The position numbers and the translations under genes are program-made. This document shows, in pieces, positions 56,240-64,000 of a DNA stretch of 64,000 nt; position 1 is the stretch's first letter, and each line of letters opens with the position of its first letter. Source of the stretch: Phytohabitans aurantiacus (GTDB lineage Bacteria > Actinomycetota > Actinomycetes > Mycobacteriales > Micromonosporaceae); NCBI RefSeq assembly GCF_027923225.1, contig NZ_BSDI01000013.1, positions 96,228 through 160,227 of the forward strand, read 5' to 3'. The notes under the pieces were generated by a model that saw nothing but the letters and a program-made list of their open reading frames with translations, ran no database searches and was not told the origin of the DNA.

Positions 56240-57601
56240 CTAGACGGTGGCGTGGGCCAGGCTGGGGACCTGGGCGACCAGGACGCGGCGGCGCATGTAG
56301 CACCACCAGGTGACGAACAGGCAGGTCGCGTACATCACGCCGAACCAGGTGAAGGCCGTCGTGATACCGCCGGTCGCGGTGTAGGAGTCGGAGATCGCGC
56401 GAGGCAGGTAGAAACCGCCCACCGCGCCGATCGCGCCCGCGATGCCCAGGGTCGCCGCCGACTCCCGCTTGGCCGTGGCCAGGTCGGGGGACTTCGCCGC
56501 GAAGATCGCCGGGATCATCCGGTACGTCGAGCCGTTGCCGGCACCGGCTGCCGTGAAGAGCAGCCAGAACGAGGCCAGGAACAGGCCCATGCTCTTGTTG
56601 TTGGCCGCGGTCACCACGCCGTACGAGCCGATGCCCATGAGGGTGAAGCAGACGGCGGTGACCCGAGCGCCGCCCACCTTGTCGGAGAGCCAGCCGCCGA
56701 CGGGGCGGGCGAGGGAGCCGATCAGTGGGCCGCTGAACGCCAACGTGATCGTGGCCGCCCCGATGTGCGCGGTGGGCGCGTCAGGGAACTGCAGCTTCAG
56801 GACCAGCGGAAACGTCGCCGAGTACCCGAGGAACGAGCCGAACGTGCCGATGTAGAGGAAGGACATGATCCATGTGTGCAGCCGCTTGACGGTGGCGAAC
56901 TGGGCCTTGAAGGGTGTCTTCGCGACCGCCAGGTTGTTCATGAAGAAGCGCGCGCACACCGCCGCGGCCAGTACCAGTGGCAGCCACATGAGCCCGCCGT
57001 ACACCAGCCCGACCGCCAGCACCATCGGCACGAAGAGCTGCATGGTGCTGATGCCGATGTTGCCGCCGGCCGCGTTGAAGCCGAGCGCGGCACCCTTCTT
57101 CTTCTCCGGATAGAAGAAGGAGATGTTCGTCATGGAGGAGGCGAAGTTGCCACCACCGAAGCCAGCCGTCGCGGCGAGCGCGAGCACCACCCAGTACGGC
57201 GGCTTCGCGGTGATCGCCACCGTCAGGCCGGCGATCGGGATGAGCAGCAGCAGGGCGCTGATCATGGTCCAGGTGCGCCCGCCGAGGCGGGTGACCGCGA
57301 AGGTGTACGGGATGCGCATCAGCGCGCCGATCAGGTTGGGCAGTGCCACCAGCCAGAATCGCTGGTCGACCGAGTACGGGAACTGCGACGCCGGCAGCGC
57401 GACGACGACCACGCTCCAGATCGTCCAGACCGAGAACCCGAGGTTCTCTGCGAAGATTGAGAAGATTAGGTTACGGCGTGCCACTTTGCGGCCGGTCGTG
57501 GCCCAGAAGGTCTCGTCCTCGGGGTTCCAGTCGGTGATCCACCGGCCCTTCGCGGCCGGAGCAGCCGCGGCAGCCGCGGGAGGGGTCAGTGTCGTACTCA
57601 T
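56240..57601 (-). CDS. narK: nitrate/nitrite transporter, NarK family
   Basis: This 453-aa MFS protein has twelve predicted membrane helices. Nitrate-signature-like stretches are GFGGGNFASSMTNISFFYPE and GAGNGSTYRMIPAIFAAKSP. A cytoplasmic N-terminal segment of about 45 residues precedes the first helix. ATG 57601 is chosen over TTG 57610: no ribosome-binding site is present, but a TAACTT box lies seven bases upstream, so it may be leaderless. It is transcribed apart from the reductase operon but on the same strand. The transport direction is probably uptake for assimilation. Confidence 0.93.
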   Translation of the reverse strand: MSTTLTPPAAAAAAPAAKGRWITDWNPEDETFWATTGRKVARRNLIFSIFAENLGFSVWTIWSVVVVALPASQFPYSVDQRFWLVALPNLIGALMRIPYTFAVTRLGGRTWTMISALLLLIPIAGLTVAITAKPPYWVVLALAATAGFGGGNFASSMTNISFFYPEKKKGAALGFNAAGGNIGISTMQLFVPMVLAVGLVYGGLMWLPLVLAAAVCARFFMNNLAVAKTPFKAQFATVKRLHTWIMSFLYIGTFGSFLGYSATFPLVLKLQFPDAPTAHIGAATITLAFSGPLIGSLARPVGGWLSDKVGGARVTAVCFTLMGIGSYGVVTAANNKSMGLFLASFWLLFTAAGAGNGSTYRMIPAIFAAKSPDLATAKRESAATLGIAGAIGAVGGFYLPRAISDSYTATGGITTAFTWFGVMYATCLFVTWWCYMRRRVLVAQVPSLAHATV

Positions 57602-57608
57602 GACGAGC

Positions 57609-57614
57609 AAGTTA
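57609..57614 (-). promoter_or_regulatory. leaderless -10 box for narK
   Basis: TAACTT on the - strand ends seven bases before ATG 57601. No clear -35 is present, which fits a promoter needing an activator such as GlnR. Confidence 0.4.
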
Positions 57615-57647
57615 TGGAGGAGATTTTGCCGCCGGGTTCCACCGGAT

Positions 57648-57663
57648 GTACCCGGGGTGTAAA
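57648..57663 (-). promoter_or_regulatory. GlnR-like binding site upstream of narK
   Basis: On the - strand, TTTAC, six bases, GGTAC matches the actinobacterial GlnR pattern gTnAC-n6-GaAAC, with the key T, AC and AC positions in place at the right spacing. Its centre is about 54 bases upstream of the predicted leaderless start, a sensible place for activation. Confidence 0.45.
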
Positions 57664-57717
57664 ACTCGGCCTACCAGCCAGGCCGTCAGGGTTGTGAGGA
57701 GGACGGTCCGGCCCACT

Positions 57718-57747
57718 TTGACCCTGGTGCGGGCGACCGGGTATTGT
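57718..57747 (+). promoter_or_regulatory. rplM-rpsI promoter
   Basis: TTGACC (57718-57723) and TATTGT (57742-57747) are 18 bases apart. The -35 is the same as in the rpsL promoter. The start near 57754 gives an 83-base leader. Confidence 0.7.
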
Positions 57748-57836
57748 TGCCTGCTGTTGTGCTATGCCGTGAGCGCTGCCCCCGTAGCGGCGGACCCAGC
57801 ATGCGCCCCAGTCCGACGACGAGACAAGGTAAACCT

Positions 57837-58280
57837 GTGCGTACGTACAGCCCGAAGCCGGGTGAGATCGAGCGTCAGTGGCACGTCATCGACGCCGCTG
57901 ACGTCGTTTTGGGCCGTCTGGCGACCCACGCCGCCACGCTCCTGCGCGGCAAGCACAAGCCGACCTTCGCCCCGCACGTCGACACCGGCGACTTCGTGGT
58001 GATCGTGAACGCTGGCAAGGTGGCGCTGACCGGCAACAAGCGCGCGACGAAGGTCGCCTACCGCCACTCCGGCTACCCGGGCGGTCTGAAGCAGGTTGGC
58101 TACGAGGAGCTGCTTGCCAAGCGCCCCGACCGGGCCATCGAGCTGGCCGTTCGTGGCATGCTCCCGCACAACCGGCTCGGCCGTAAGCTGATCAAGAAGC
58201 TGAAGGTGTACGCCGGCCCAGAGCACCCGCACACGGCCCAGCAGCCGGTGCCGTTCGAGATCAAGCAGATCGCGCAGTGA
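57837..58280 (+). CDS. rplM: 50S ribosomal protein L13
   Basis: L13 (147 aa) is an early 50S assembly protein. MRTYSPKPGEIERQWHVIDA, VVLGRLATHAATLLRGKHKP and VRGMLPHNRLGRKLIKKLKV are diagnostic. GTG 57837 with AAGGT upstream is chosen; the longer frame enters the leader. In other bacteria L13 can repress this operon through its leader. rpsI follows after 20 bases. Confidence 0.96.
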   Translation: MRTYSPKPGEIERQWHVIDAADVVLGRLATHAATLLRGKHKPTFAPHVDTGDFVVIVNAGKVALTGNKRATKVAYRHSGYPGGLKQVGYEELLAKRPDRAIELAVRGMLPHNRLGRKLIKKLKVYAGPEHPHTAQQPVPFEIKQIAQ

Positions 58281-58300
58281 GCGCGGGCGAAGGAAACAGC

Positions 58301-58762
58301 ATGACCGACACCATCGTCCCGACCCCGCCGGCCGCCGACGTCGCTCCGGTGACGGTGGCGCGCGTGCCGCGCGGCGACCGGCCGATCCAGACGGTGGGCC
58401 GCCGCAAGGAGGCCATCGTCCGGGTGCGCATCGTTCCGGGCACCGGCAAGGTGACCTGCAACGGTCGCGACATCGAGGAGTACTTCCCGAGCAAGGTTCA
58501 CCAGCAGCTCATCCGCGAGCCGCTGGTGACCGCCGAGAAGGCGGAAGCTTTCGACATCATCGCCAACCTGCGGGGCGGCGGCATCACCGGTCAGGCTGGC
58601 GCGCTGCGCCTGGGCATCGCGCGGGCGCTCTGCGTCAACGACGTCGACGACCGGCCGGCGCTGAAGAAGGCCGGCTTCCTCACCCGTGACGCGCGGGTCA
58701 AGGAAAGCAAGAAGTACGGCCTCAAGAAGGCCCGTAAGGCGCCGCAGTACTCCAAGCGCTGA
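58301..58762 (+). CDS. rpsI: 30S ribosomal protein S9
   Basis: S9 (153 aa from the chosen start) ends in the invariant SKR that touches P-site tRNA. RPIQTVGRRKEAIVRVRIVP and LRGGGITGQAGALRLGIARA are typical. I chose ATG 58301 with GAAGGA upstream; GTG 58277 overlaps rplM by four bases and would add eight residues. The N-terminal 30 residues are a Pro/Val-rich extension common in actinobacteria. Confidence 0.95.
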   Translation: MTDTIVPTPPAADVAPVTVARVPRGDRPIQTVGRRKEAIVRVRIVPGTGKVTCNGRDIEEYFPSKVHQQLIREPLVTAEKAEAFDIIANLRGGGITGQAGALRLGIARALCVNDVDDRPALKKAGFLTRDARVKESKKYGLKKARKAPQYSKR

Positions 58763-58869
58763 CACGCTTGCACGCCTGATCGGACGGCCGGCCCGCCCCC
58801 CATCCGGGGCCGCGGTGCCGGCCGTTTCGCTGCCGCCGTACCGGCGCTCCCCCTGGAAGGCTTACGCGC

Positions 58870-60222
58870 ATGGGTCGTCTCTTCGGCACCGATGGAATCC
58901 GTGGCCGGGCCAACGCGGACCTCACGCCCGAGCTCGCTATGGCGGTCGCGATGGCGGCGGCGCGGACGCTCGCCGAGTCCGACCGCAGCCACCCGCCGCT
59001 CGCGGTGGTCGGTCGCGACCCGCGCGCCAGCGGCGAGATGCTGGAAGCCGCCGTGGTGGCGGGCCTCACCAGCGCCGGCGCCAACGTGGTACGTGTCGGC
59101 GTGCTGCCCACTCCCGGCGTGGCGTTCCTCACCGCCGAGGCCAAGGCCGACCTGGGGGTCATGCTCTCCGCCTCGCACAACCCGATGCCGGACAACGGCA
59201 TCAAGCTCTTCGCCGCTGGCGGGCACAAGCTGCCCGACGAGGTCGAGATGACGATCGAGGCGGCGGTGGAGAGGGGCGCTGGCGGTGCCCGGCCGGTGGC
59301 CGGCGGTATCGGCCGCGTGCACGACCTGCTCGACGGCACCGACCACTACGTACAGCACCTCGTCGGCACGGTCCCGCACCGGCTCGACGGCCTGAAGGTC
59401 GTGGTCGACTGCGCCAACGGCGCCGCGTCCGAGGTCGCGCCGGCCGCGTACGAGGAAGCCGGCGCCGAGGTCATCGCGATCCACGCCGAGCCGGACGGGC
59501 TCAACATCAACGACGGCTGCGGCTCGACCCATCTGGAGCCGCTGAAGGCCGCCGTCCGCGAGCACGGCGCCCACCTGGGTATCGCGCACGACGGCGACGC
59601 CGACCGGTGCCTGACCGTCACGGCAGACGGTGCTGAGGTCGACGGCGACGAGATCATGGCGATCCTGGCGCTCGCGATGCGTGACGCGGGCGCGCTGACC
59701 GCCGACACGCTGGTCGCGACCGTGATGAGCAACCTCGGGCTGCGGCTCGCGATGGCAGAGGCGGGCGTCCGCCTCGTCGAGACCAAGGTCGGCGACCGGT
59801 ACGTGCTGGAGGAGCTGCGCGCGTCGGGGCTCGCGCTGGGCGGTGAGCAGAGCGGGCACGTCGTGATGCCGGCGTACGCCACGACCGGCGACGGCATCCT
59901 CACCGGGCTGCACCTGATGGCACGGATGGCCGCCACCGGCCGGTCGCTCGCCGACCTGGCGTCCGTGGTCACCAAGCTGCCGCAGGTACTGATCAACGTG
60001 CCGGTCGGCGACCGTCAGGCGGGCGCCTCGGCGCCCGAGGTGCTGGCGGCGACCGCCGAGGTCGAGGCCCAGCTGGGCGCGACCGGCCGCGTGCTGCTCC
60101 GCCCGTCGGGCACGGAGCCGCTGGTGCGGGTCATGGTCGAAGCGGCGACGGTCGACACCGCCCGCGAGGTGGCCGAGCGCATCGCGGCGGTGGTCCGCGA
60201 GGCGTCCCCGGCTAAGAGCTGA
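58870..60222 (+). CDS. glmM: phosphoglucosamine mutase
   Basis: GlmM (450 aa) converts glucosamine-6-phosphate to glucosamine-1-phosphate on the way to UDP-GlcNAc and peptidoglycan. The phosphorylated serine is Ser102 in LSASHNPMPDNG. The magnesium site is Asp241, Asp243 and Asp245 (DGDADR). The C-terminal phosphate-binding LLRPSGTEPLVRVMVEA is intact. The start is ATG 58870 with GGAAGG upstream. Its substrate is made by GlmS, encoded at the end of this window. Its 3' end overlaps the convergent aminotransferase by 11 bases. Confidence 0.97.
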   Translation: MGRLFGTDGIRGRANADLTPELAMAVAMAAARTLAESDRSHPPLAVVGRDPRASGEMLEAAVVAGLTSAGANVVRVGVLPTPGVAFLTAEAKADLGVMLSASHNPMPDNGIKLFAAGGHKLPDEVEMTIEAAVERGAGGARPVAGGIGRVHDLLDGTDHYVQHLVGTVPHRLDGLKVVVDCANGAASEVAPAAYEEAGAEVIAIHAEPDGLNINDGCGSTHLEPLKAAVREHGAHLGIAHDGDADRCLTVTADGAEVDGDEIMAILALAMRDAGALTADTLVATVMSNLGLRLAMAEAGVRLVETKVGDRYVLEELRASGLALGGEQSGHVVMPAYATTGDGILTGLHLMARMAATGRSLADLASVVTKLPQVLINVPVGDRQAGASAPEVLAATAEVEAQLGATGRVLLRPSGTEPLVRVMVEAATVDTAREVAERIAAVVREASPAKS

Positions 60223-61387
60223 GGCGGCGGACCGCTTCCTCGATGACTTCGGGGCGCTTGCAGAAGGCGAACCGCACCAGGTGCTGGCCGGCCGCCGTGT
60301 CGTCGTAGAAGACCTCGGTCGGCACCGCCACCACACCGCTGCGCTCGGGCAGCGTGCGGCAGAACGCCATGCCGTCGGTCCCGCCCAACGGGGTGATGTC
60401 GGTGGTCACGAAGTACGTGCCCTCGGACGGCAGCACGCCGAACCCAGCGGCGCTCAGACCGGCAACGAGCTGATCCCGCCGCTGCTGGAGGCCGGCGCGG
60501 AACTCCTCGTAGTAGCTGTCGGGCAGGCCCAGCGCCACGGCGACGGCGGGCTGGAACGGCGCGCCGTTGACGTACGTGAGGAACTGCTTGACCCGCATCG
60601 CGGCGGTCACCAGGTGCGCCGGGCCACTCGCCCAGCCGATCTTCCAACCAGTACACGAGAAGGTCTTGCCGGCAGATGAGATGCGCAACGTGCGGTCGCG
60701 CATGCCGGGCAGCGTGGCCAGCGGGATGTGCGGCGCCGCGGCGTCCGTGAAGGCCAGGTGCTCGTAGACCTCGTCGGTGACCGCATAGGCCCCGTGCTCC
60801 TGGCACAGCTCCGCGACGAGCGCCAGCTCGGCCGGGGTGAAGACCTTGCCGGTGGGGTTGTGCGGCGAGTTGAGCAGCACCAGCTTGGTGCGCGGGCCGA
60901 ACGCCGCCCGCAGCGCGTCGGGATCGAACTCGTACCACCCGGAAGCGCCGGGCCGGAGCGTGACCGGCTTGCGCACCGCGCCCGCGAGCGCGATGGAGGC
61001 GGCGTACGAGTCGTAGTAGGGCTCGAAGCAGACCACCTCGTCGCCGGCCTCGCACAGGCCCAGGATGGCCGCCGCGATCGCCTCGGTGGCTCCGGCGGTG
61101 ACCAGCACCTCGCCATCCGGGTCGTACTCGAGCCCCCAGAACCGCCGCTGATGAGCCGCGACAGCCGCGCGCAGCGCGGGGATGCCCGGTCCCGGCGGGT
61201 ACTGGTTCTGGCCGCCGCGCAGCGCCTCGGCCGCCGCGGCGAGCATCTCGGGCGGGCCGTCGGTGTCGGGGAAGCCCTGGCCGAGGTTGACGGCGCCGGT
61301 GCGCACCGCGAGCGCCGACATCTCCGCGAAGATCGTGGTGCCGAAGGGCCGCATCCGCTGGACGCCGACCTCGTAAGCCGTGGTCAC
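60212..61387 (-). CDS. class I/II PLP aminotransferase, DapC-like
   Basis: This 391-aa enzyme has the fold type I features: the NSPHNPTGKVF segment, DEVYEHLAF, and the PLP lysine in SSAGKTFSCTGWKIGW. It resembles actinobacterial N-succinyldiaminopimelate aminotransferases (DapC) and related kynurenine or methionine aminotransferases, so the substrate is not certain. Lysine/DAP synthesis would fit the cell-wall genes on either side. GTG 61387 is preceded by a leaderless-type box (TAGGCT, six bases upstream). Confidence 0.83.
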   Translation of the reverse strand: MTTAYEVGVQRMRPFGTTIFAEMSALAVRTGAVNLGQGFPDTDGPPEMLAAAAEALRGGQNQYPPGPGIPALRAAVAAHQRRFWGLEYDPDGEVLVTAGATEAIAAAILGLCEAGDEVVCFEPYYDSYAASIALAGAVRKPVTLRPGASGWYEFDPDALRAAFGPRTKLVLLNSPHNPTGKVFTPAELALVAELCQEHGAYAVTDEVYEHLAFTDAAAPHIPLATLPGMRDRTLRISSAGKTFSCTGWKIGWASGPAHLVTAAMRVKQFLTYVNGAPFQPAVAVALGLPDSYYEEFRAGLQQRRDQLVAGLSAAGFGVLPSEGTYFVTTDITPLGGTDGMAFCRTLPERSGVVAVPTEVFYDDTAAGQHLVRFAFCKRPEVIEEAVRRLSS

Positions 61388-61393
61388 GGGTCG

Positions 61394-61399
61394 AGCCTA
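61394..61399 (-). promoter_or_regulatory. leaderless -10 box for the aminotransferase
   Basis: TAGGCT on the - strand ends six bases before GTG 61387 and overlaps the end of the upstream gene. No clear -35 was found. Confidence 0.35.
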
Positions 61400-61933
61400 G
61401 CCAGGCAGCACGAGCTTGGTGCAGGTCGCGGTGGCGAAGGTGCCGGAGGCGGACTTCTTGGCCACCTCTTTGCCGCCGATGGTGAGGCGGCAGTTGACGG
61501 CGCCGTTCGACCGGAGACCGCGGGTGGCGGTGACGGTGGCCAGGGCGGCGCTGTCGTCGAGGGTCAACTCCAGCCGCCACGGCAGCTCGACGTCGGACTC
61601 CTGCACCACGGTTCGCCCGTCCTGCTTGACGTACACGATGGTGGCCGGGCCTTCGCCGGTGACCTCGTAGACCACCTCGCGGCCACCGTCGCCGTCCGGC
61701 TCCTTCGACGGCGGCTCGTTGGTGGGCTCCTTGGCGGGCCGGTCGGCGTAGCCGGTCGGCGTGCTGACCGGGTCATCCGGGGCGTTGTTCTGGTTGACCA
61801 GCAGCACGCCGGCCACACCGCTGCCGCCGCAGAGCAGCACGGCAAGCACGATCACGACGGCCAGCAAGGGGCCGTTCGAGCGTCTGGGCCGCGGCGGTTG
61901 CGGCGGCTCGTACATCGGCTGGGTATAGGTCAT
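61397..61933 (-). CDS. MmpS-like membrane-anchored protein
   Basis: This 178-aa protein has a Pro-rich start, one membrane helix (LLAVVIVLAVLLCGGSGVAG, about residues 24-43), a Pro/Glu/Asp-rich linker and an outer beta domain. The outer part (VVYEVTGEGPATIVYVKQDG, LPWRLELTL, AVNCRLTIGGKEVA) resembles the MmpS family, which in mycobacteria partners RND exporters. No exporter gene is adjacent. ATG 61933 is chosen; a TTG at 62005 would add 24 residues and overlap the glmS promoter region. The cysteines in the last strands could form a disulfide. Confidence 0.68.
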   Translation of the reverse strand: MTYTQPMYEPPQPPRPRRSNGPLLAVVIVLAVLLCGGSGVAGVLLVNQNNAPDDPVSTPTGYADRPAKEPTNEPPSKEPDGDGGREVVYEVTGEGPATIVYVKQDGRTVVQESDVELPWRLELTLDDSAALATVTATRGLRSNGAVNCRLTIGGKEVAKKSASGTFATATCTKLVLPG

Positions 61934-62066
61934 CGGATGACACGGTCTTGCACTCTGACCGGATTCGGCAAGTCGGGTGTCCGATTGTTCCCAGCTGTTC
62001 GTCAAACGCTCATGTCGGATGCGCGATAAGGCGACTTTCGAGCAAGCACGATGAGCGATTCTTCGC

Positions 62067-62072
62067 TACGCT
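62067..62072 (+). promoter_or_regulatory. leaderless -10 box for glmS
   Basis: TACGCT ends seven bases before ATG 62080, the same box and spacing as at the antitoxin gene. A GGAG only two bases before the ATG is too close to be a normal ribosome-binding site. Confidence 0.4.
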
Positions 62073-62079
62073 GCGGAGC

Positions 62080-63942
62080 ATGTGTGGAATCGTGGGGTAC
62101 GTCGGCGGGCGGCCGGCGCTGGGCATCGTGATGGACGGGCTGCGACGGCTGGAATACCGCGGGTACGACTCGGCGGGTGTCGCGGTCGTCGCCGCCGACG
62201 AGGTGCTCACCGAGAAGCGAGCCGGCAAGCTCGCCATCCTGGAGAAGGCGCTGGCCGAGGGCGACATCGCCGGTATCGCCCAGGGCACCACCGGCATCGG
62301 GCACACCCGTTGGGCGACCCACGGCGGTCCCACCGACCGTAACGCCCATCCGCACCTCGCCCGCGACGGCCGGGTAGCGGTGATCCACAACGGCATCATC
62401 GAAAACTTCGCGAAGCTGCGCGCCGAGCTGGAGGCGGACGGCGTCGAGTTCACCAGCGAGACCGACACCGAGTGCGTGGCGCACCTGCTGGCCCGCGAGA
62501 TGATCGGCGACGGTGCCCAGGCGCTCGCCGAGGGCATGCGTCGCGTCTGCCGGCTGTTGCAGGGCGCGTTCACGCTGCTCGCCGTGTCGGCCGACGCGCC
62601 CGGAGCGGTGGTCGGCGCCCGGCGCAACTCCCCGCTGGTGGTCGGTCGTGGCGAGGGTGAGAACTTCCTCGCCAGCGACGTGTCCGCGTTCATCGAGCAC
62701 ACCCGCGAGGCGGTCGAGCTGGGCCAGGACCAGGTCGTGCTGATCACCGCGGACGGCATCGAGATCACCGACTTCGACGGCGAGCCGGCCACCGGCCGCG
62801 ACTTCCACATCGACTGGGACGCCTCAGCCGCCGAGAAGGGCGGCTACGACTACTTCATGCTCAAGGAGATCGCCGAGCAGCCGGATGCCATCGCGGACAC
62901 GCTGCTCGGGCGGCTCAAGGAGAACGGCGACATCGTCCTCGACGAGGTTCGCCTCAGCGACCAGGACCTGCGCGACGTCGACAAGGTCTTCATCGTCGCC
63001 TGCGGCACCGCGTACCACGCCGGCATGGTCGCCAAGTACGCCATCGAGCACTGGACGCGCATCCCGTGCGAGGTCGAGCTGGCCAGCGAGTTCCGGTACC
63101 GGGACCCGGTGCTCGACCGCTCGACGCTGGTCGTGGCGATCAGCCAGTCCGGCGAGACCATGGACACGCTGATGGCGCTGCGGCACGCCAAGGAGCAGAA
63201 GGCCCGCGTGCTCGCCATCTGCAACACCAACGGGTCCACGATCCCGCGCGAGTCCGACGCCGTGCTCTACACGCACGCCGGCCCGGAGATCGCGGTCGCC
63301 TCGACCAAGGCGTTCCTGACCCAGCTGATCGCCTGCTACCTGGTCGGCCTGCACCTCGCACAGGTGCGGGGCATCAAGTACGCCGACGAGGTGGCCGCGG
63401 TCGTCGAGCAGCTCCAGCGGATGCCCGGCAAGGTCCGCGAGGTACTGGAGACCATGGAGCCGGTGCGTGAGCTGGCCCGGTCGCTGGCCGACGCCAAGAG
63501 CGTGCTCTTCATCGGCCGCCACGTCGGATACCCGGTCGCGCTCGAAGGGGCCCTCAAGCTCAAGGAACTGGCGTACATGCACGCCGAGGGGTTCGCCGCC
63601 GGCGAACTCAAGCACGGCCCGATCGCGCTGATCGACCAGGGCTGCCCGGTCGTGTGCGTGGTGCCGTCGCCGGCTGGGCGGGGCGTCCTGCACGACAAGA
63701 TCGTGTCGAACATCCAGGAGGTGCGCGCCCGGGGCGCCCGCACGATCGTGATCGCCGAAGAGGGCGACACGGCTGTCGAGCCATACGCGGATCACCTGGT
63801 CCGGGTGCCGCGCACGCCGACACTCCTCGCGCCCCTGGTGACCACCGTGCCGCTGCAGGTGCTCGCCTGCGAGATCGCCGCGACCCGCGGCCACGACGTC
63901 GACCAGCCCCGCAACCTCGCAAAGAGCGTGACAGTCGAATAA
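62080..63942 (+). CDS. glmS: glutamine-fructose-6-phosphate aminotransferase
   Basis: GlmS (620 aa) makes glucosamine-6-phosphate from fructose-6-phosphate and glutamine, the entry to UDP-GlcNAc. The nucleophile is Cys2 (MCGIVGYVGGRPA). The glutaminase domain runs to about 240. Two SIS sugar-isomerase domains follow (ISQSGETMDTLMALRHAKEQ near 350), and the C-terminus ends in LAKSVTVE. ATG 62080 must be the start, since the cysteine has to follow the initiator. No glmS ribozyme core was recognised upstream. With glmM it supplies the same pathway. Confidence 0.97.
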   Translation: MCGIVGYVGGRPALGIVMDGLRRLEYRGYDSAGVAVVAADEVLTEKRAGKLAILEKALAEGDIAGIAQGTTGIGHTRWATHGGPTDRNAHPHLARDGRVAVIHNGIIENFAKLRAELEADGVEFTSETDTECVAHLLAREMIGDGAQALAEGMRRVCRLLQGAFTLLAVSADAPGAVVGARRNSPLVVGRGEGENFLASDVSAFIEHTREAVELGQDQVVLITADGIEITDFDGEPATGRDFHIDWDASAAEKGGYDYFMLKEIAEQPDAIADTLLGRLKENGDIVLDEVRLSDQDLRDVDKVFIVACGTAYHAGMVAKYAIEHWTRIPCEVELASEFRYRDPVLDRSTLVVAISQSGETMDTLMALRHAKEQKARVLAICNTNGSTIPRESDAVLYTHAGPEIAVASTKAFLTQLIACYLVGLHLAQVRGIKYADEVAAVVEQLQRMPGKVREVLETMEPVRELARSLADAKSVLFIGRHVGYPVALEGALKLKELAYMHAEGFAAGELKHGPIALIDQGCPVVCVVPSPAGRGVLHDKIVSNIQEVRARGARTIVIAEEGDTAVEPYADHLVRVPRTPTLLAPLVTTVPLQVLACEIAATRGHDVDQPRNLAKSVTVE

Positions 63943-63943
63943 G

Positions 63944-63967
63944 CCGTGATCAGGGCGTCCCTCAAGT
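63944..63967 (+). repeat. half copy of the intergenic hairpin family after glmS
   Basis: CCGTGATCAGGGCGTCCCTC and the next AAGT match the left arm of the hairpin at 47298-47322 apart from a few substitutions. The complementary right arm is not seen before the window ends, so it is either lost or lies beyond 64000. Confidence 0.5.
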
Positions 63968-64000
63968 AAACCCAAGCCGGAATTCGGGTCGTTCGCCGTC

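Noticed and set aside
55624..56313. Open frames across the repeat region before narK
   Set aside because: The translations are just repeat products (recurring ALDRRK-type strings) with no ribosome-binding sites.
61940..62079. glmS ribozyme upstream of glmS
   Set aside because: The 146-base gap does not show the ribozyme core, which is known from Firmicutes; a leaderless start fits better.

Overview
The window is a high-GC actinobacterial chromosome segment. Supporting evidence is strong GC bias at third codon positions, frequent GTG starts, TANNNT -10 boxes placed right at start codons, long Ala/Lys-rich tails on L22, S3 and L17, zinc-binding forms of S14, S4 and L36, and the actinobacterial gene order rpoC / rpsL-rpsG-fusA-tuf / S10 / spc / alpha. 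I suspect Micromonosporaceae or a close relative, but that is an inference from order and style, not a database match.

Layout. (1) 1-5,103: rpoC and its terminator, then two small membrane proteins. (2) 5,104-27,921: almost unbroken translation machinery on the + strand: str operon (rpsL, rpsG, fusA, tuf), S10 operon (rpsJ to rpsQ), spc operon (rplN to rplO), secY-adk-map, a DUF1707 protein, then infA-rpmJ-rpsM-rpsK-rpsD-rpoA-rplQ and truA. Four promoter-like sites, several leader hairpins and several terminators are readable. A 19-nt sequence is identical in the rpsL and rpsJ leaders. (3) 27,910-32,762: a membrane protein of unknown function, an RsmC-like methyltransferase, an ABC-F ATPase and a CopC-CopD fusion. 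(4) 32,812-38,516: a TPP-riboswitch-controlled thiamin operon (thiE, thiO, thiS, thiG, a second ThiE/TenI protein, thiD, thiC). (5) 38,513-47,290: a repeat-tailed membrane protein, two tandem PobA-type aromatic hydroxylases with matching leaderless promoters, an NMT1/THI5-type ABC transporter, a SAM methyltransferase, and a scar where a truncated ABC permease abuts the end of a CvnD-type GTPase gene. (6) 47,362-57,601: nitrate assimilation on the - strand (narK; nitrate reductase, a flavoprotein partner, nirB, nirD, and a HemD-winged-helix protein), interrupted by a MazEF-like toxin-antitoxin pair and a 730-bp repeat-rich intergenic region. (7) 57,718-end: rplM-rpsI-glmM, a DapC-like aminotransferase, an MmpS-like protein and glmS.

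How it fits together. Regions 2 and 7 are housekeeping blocks (ribosome, RNA polymerase, protein export, UDP-GlcNAc synthesis) that lie close together in many actinobacteria; about 30 kb of metabolic and accessory genes separates them here. The nitrate genes form a complete route: NarK imports nitrate, the molybdenum reductase with its NAD(P)H/FAD/[2Fe-2S] partner makes nitrite, NirBD makes ammonium, and the HemD-like fusion links siroheme supply or sensing with transcription. A GlnR-like site upstream of narK suggests nitrogen control. No CRISPR array, tRNA, rRNA, phage or intact insertion sequence was seen.
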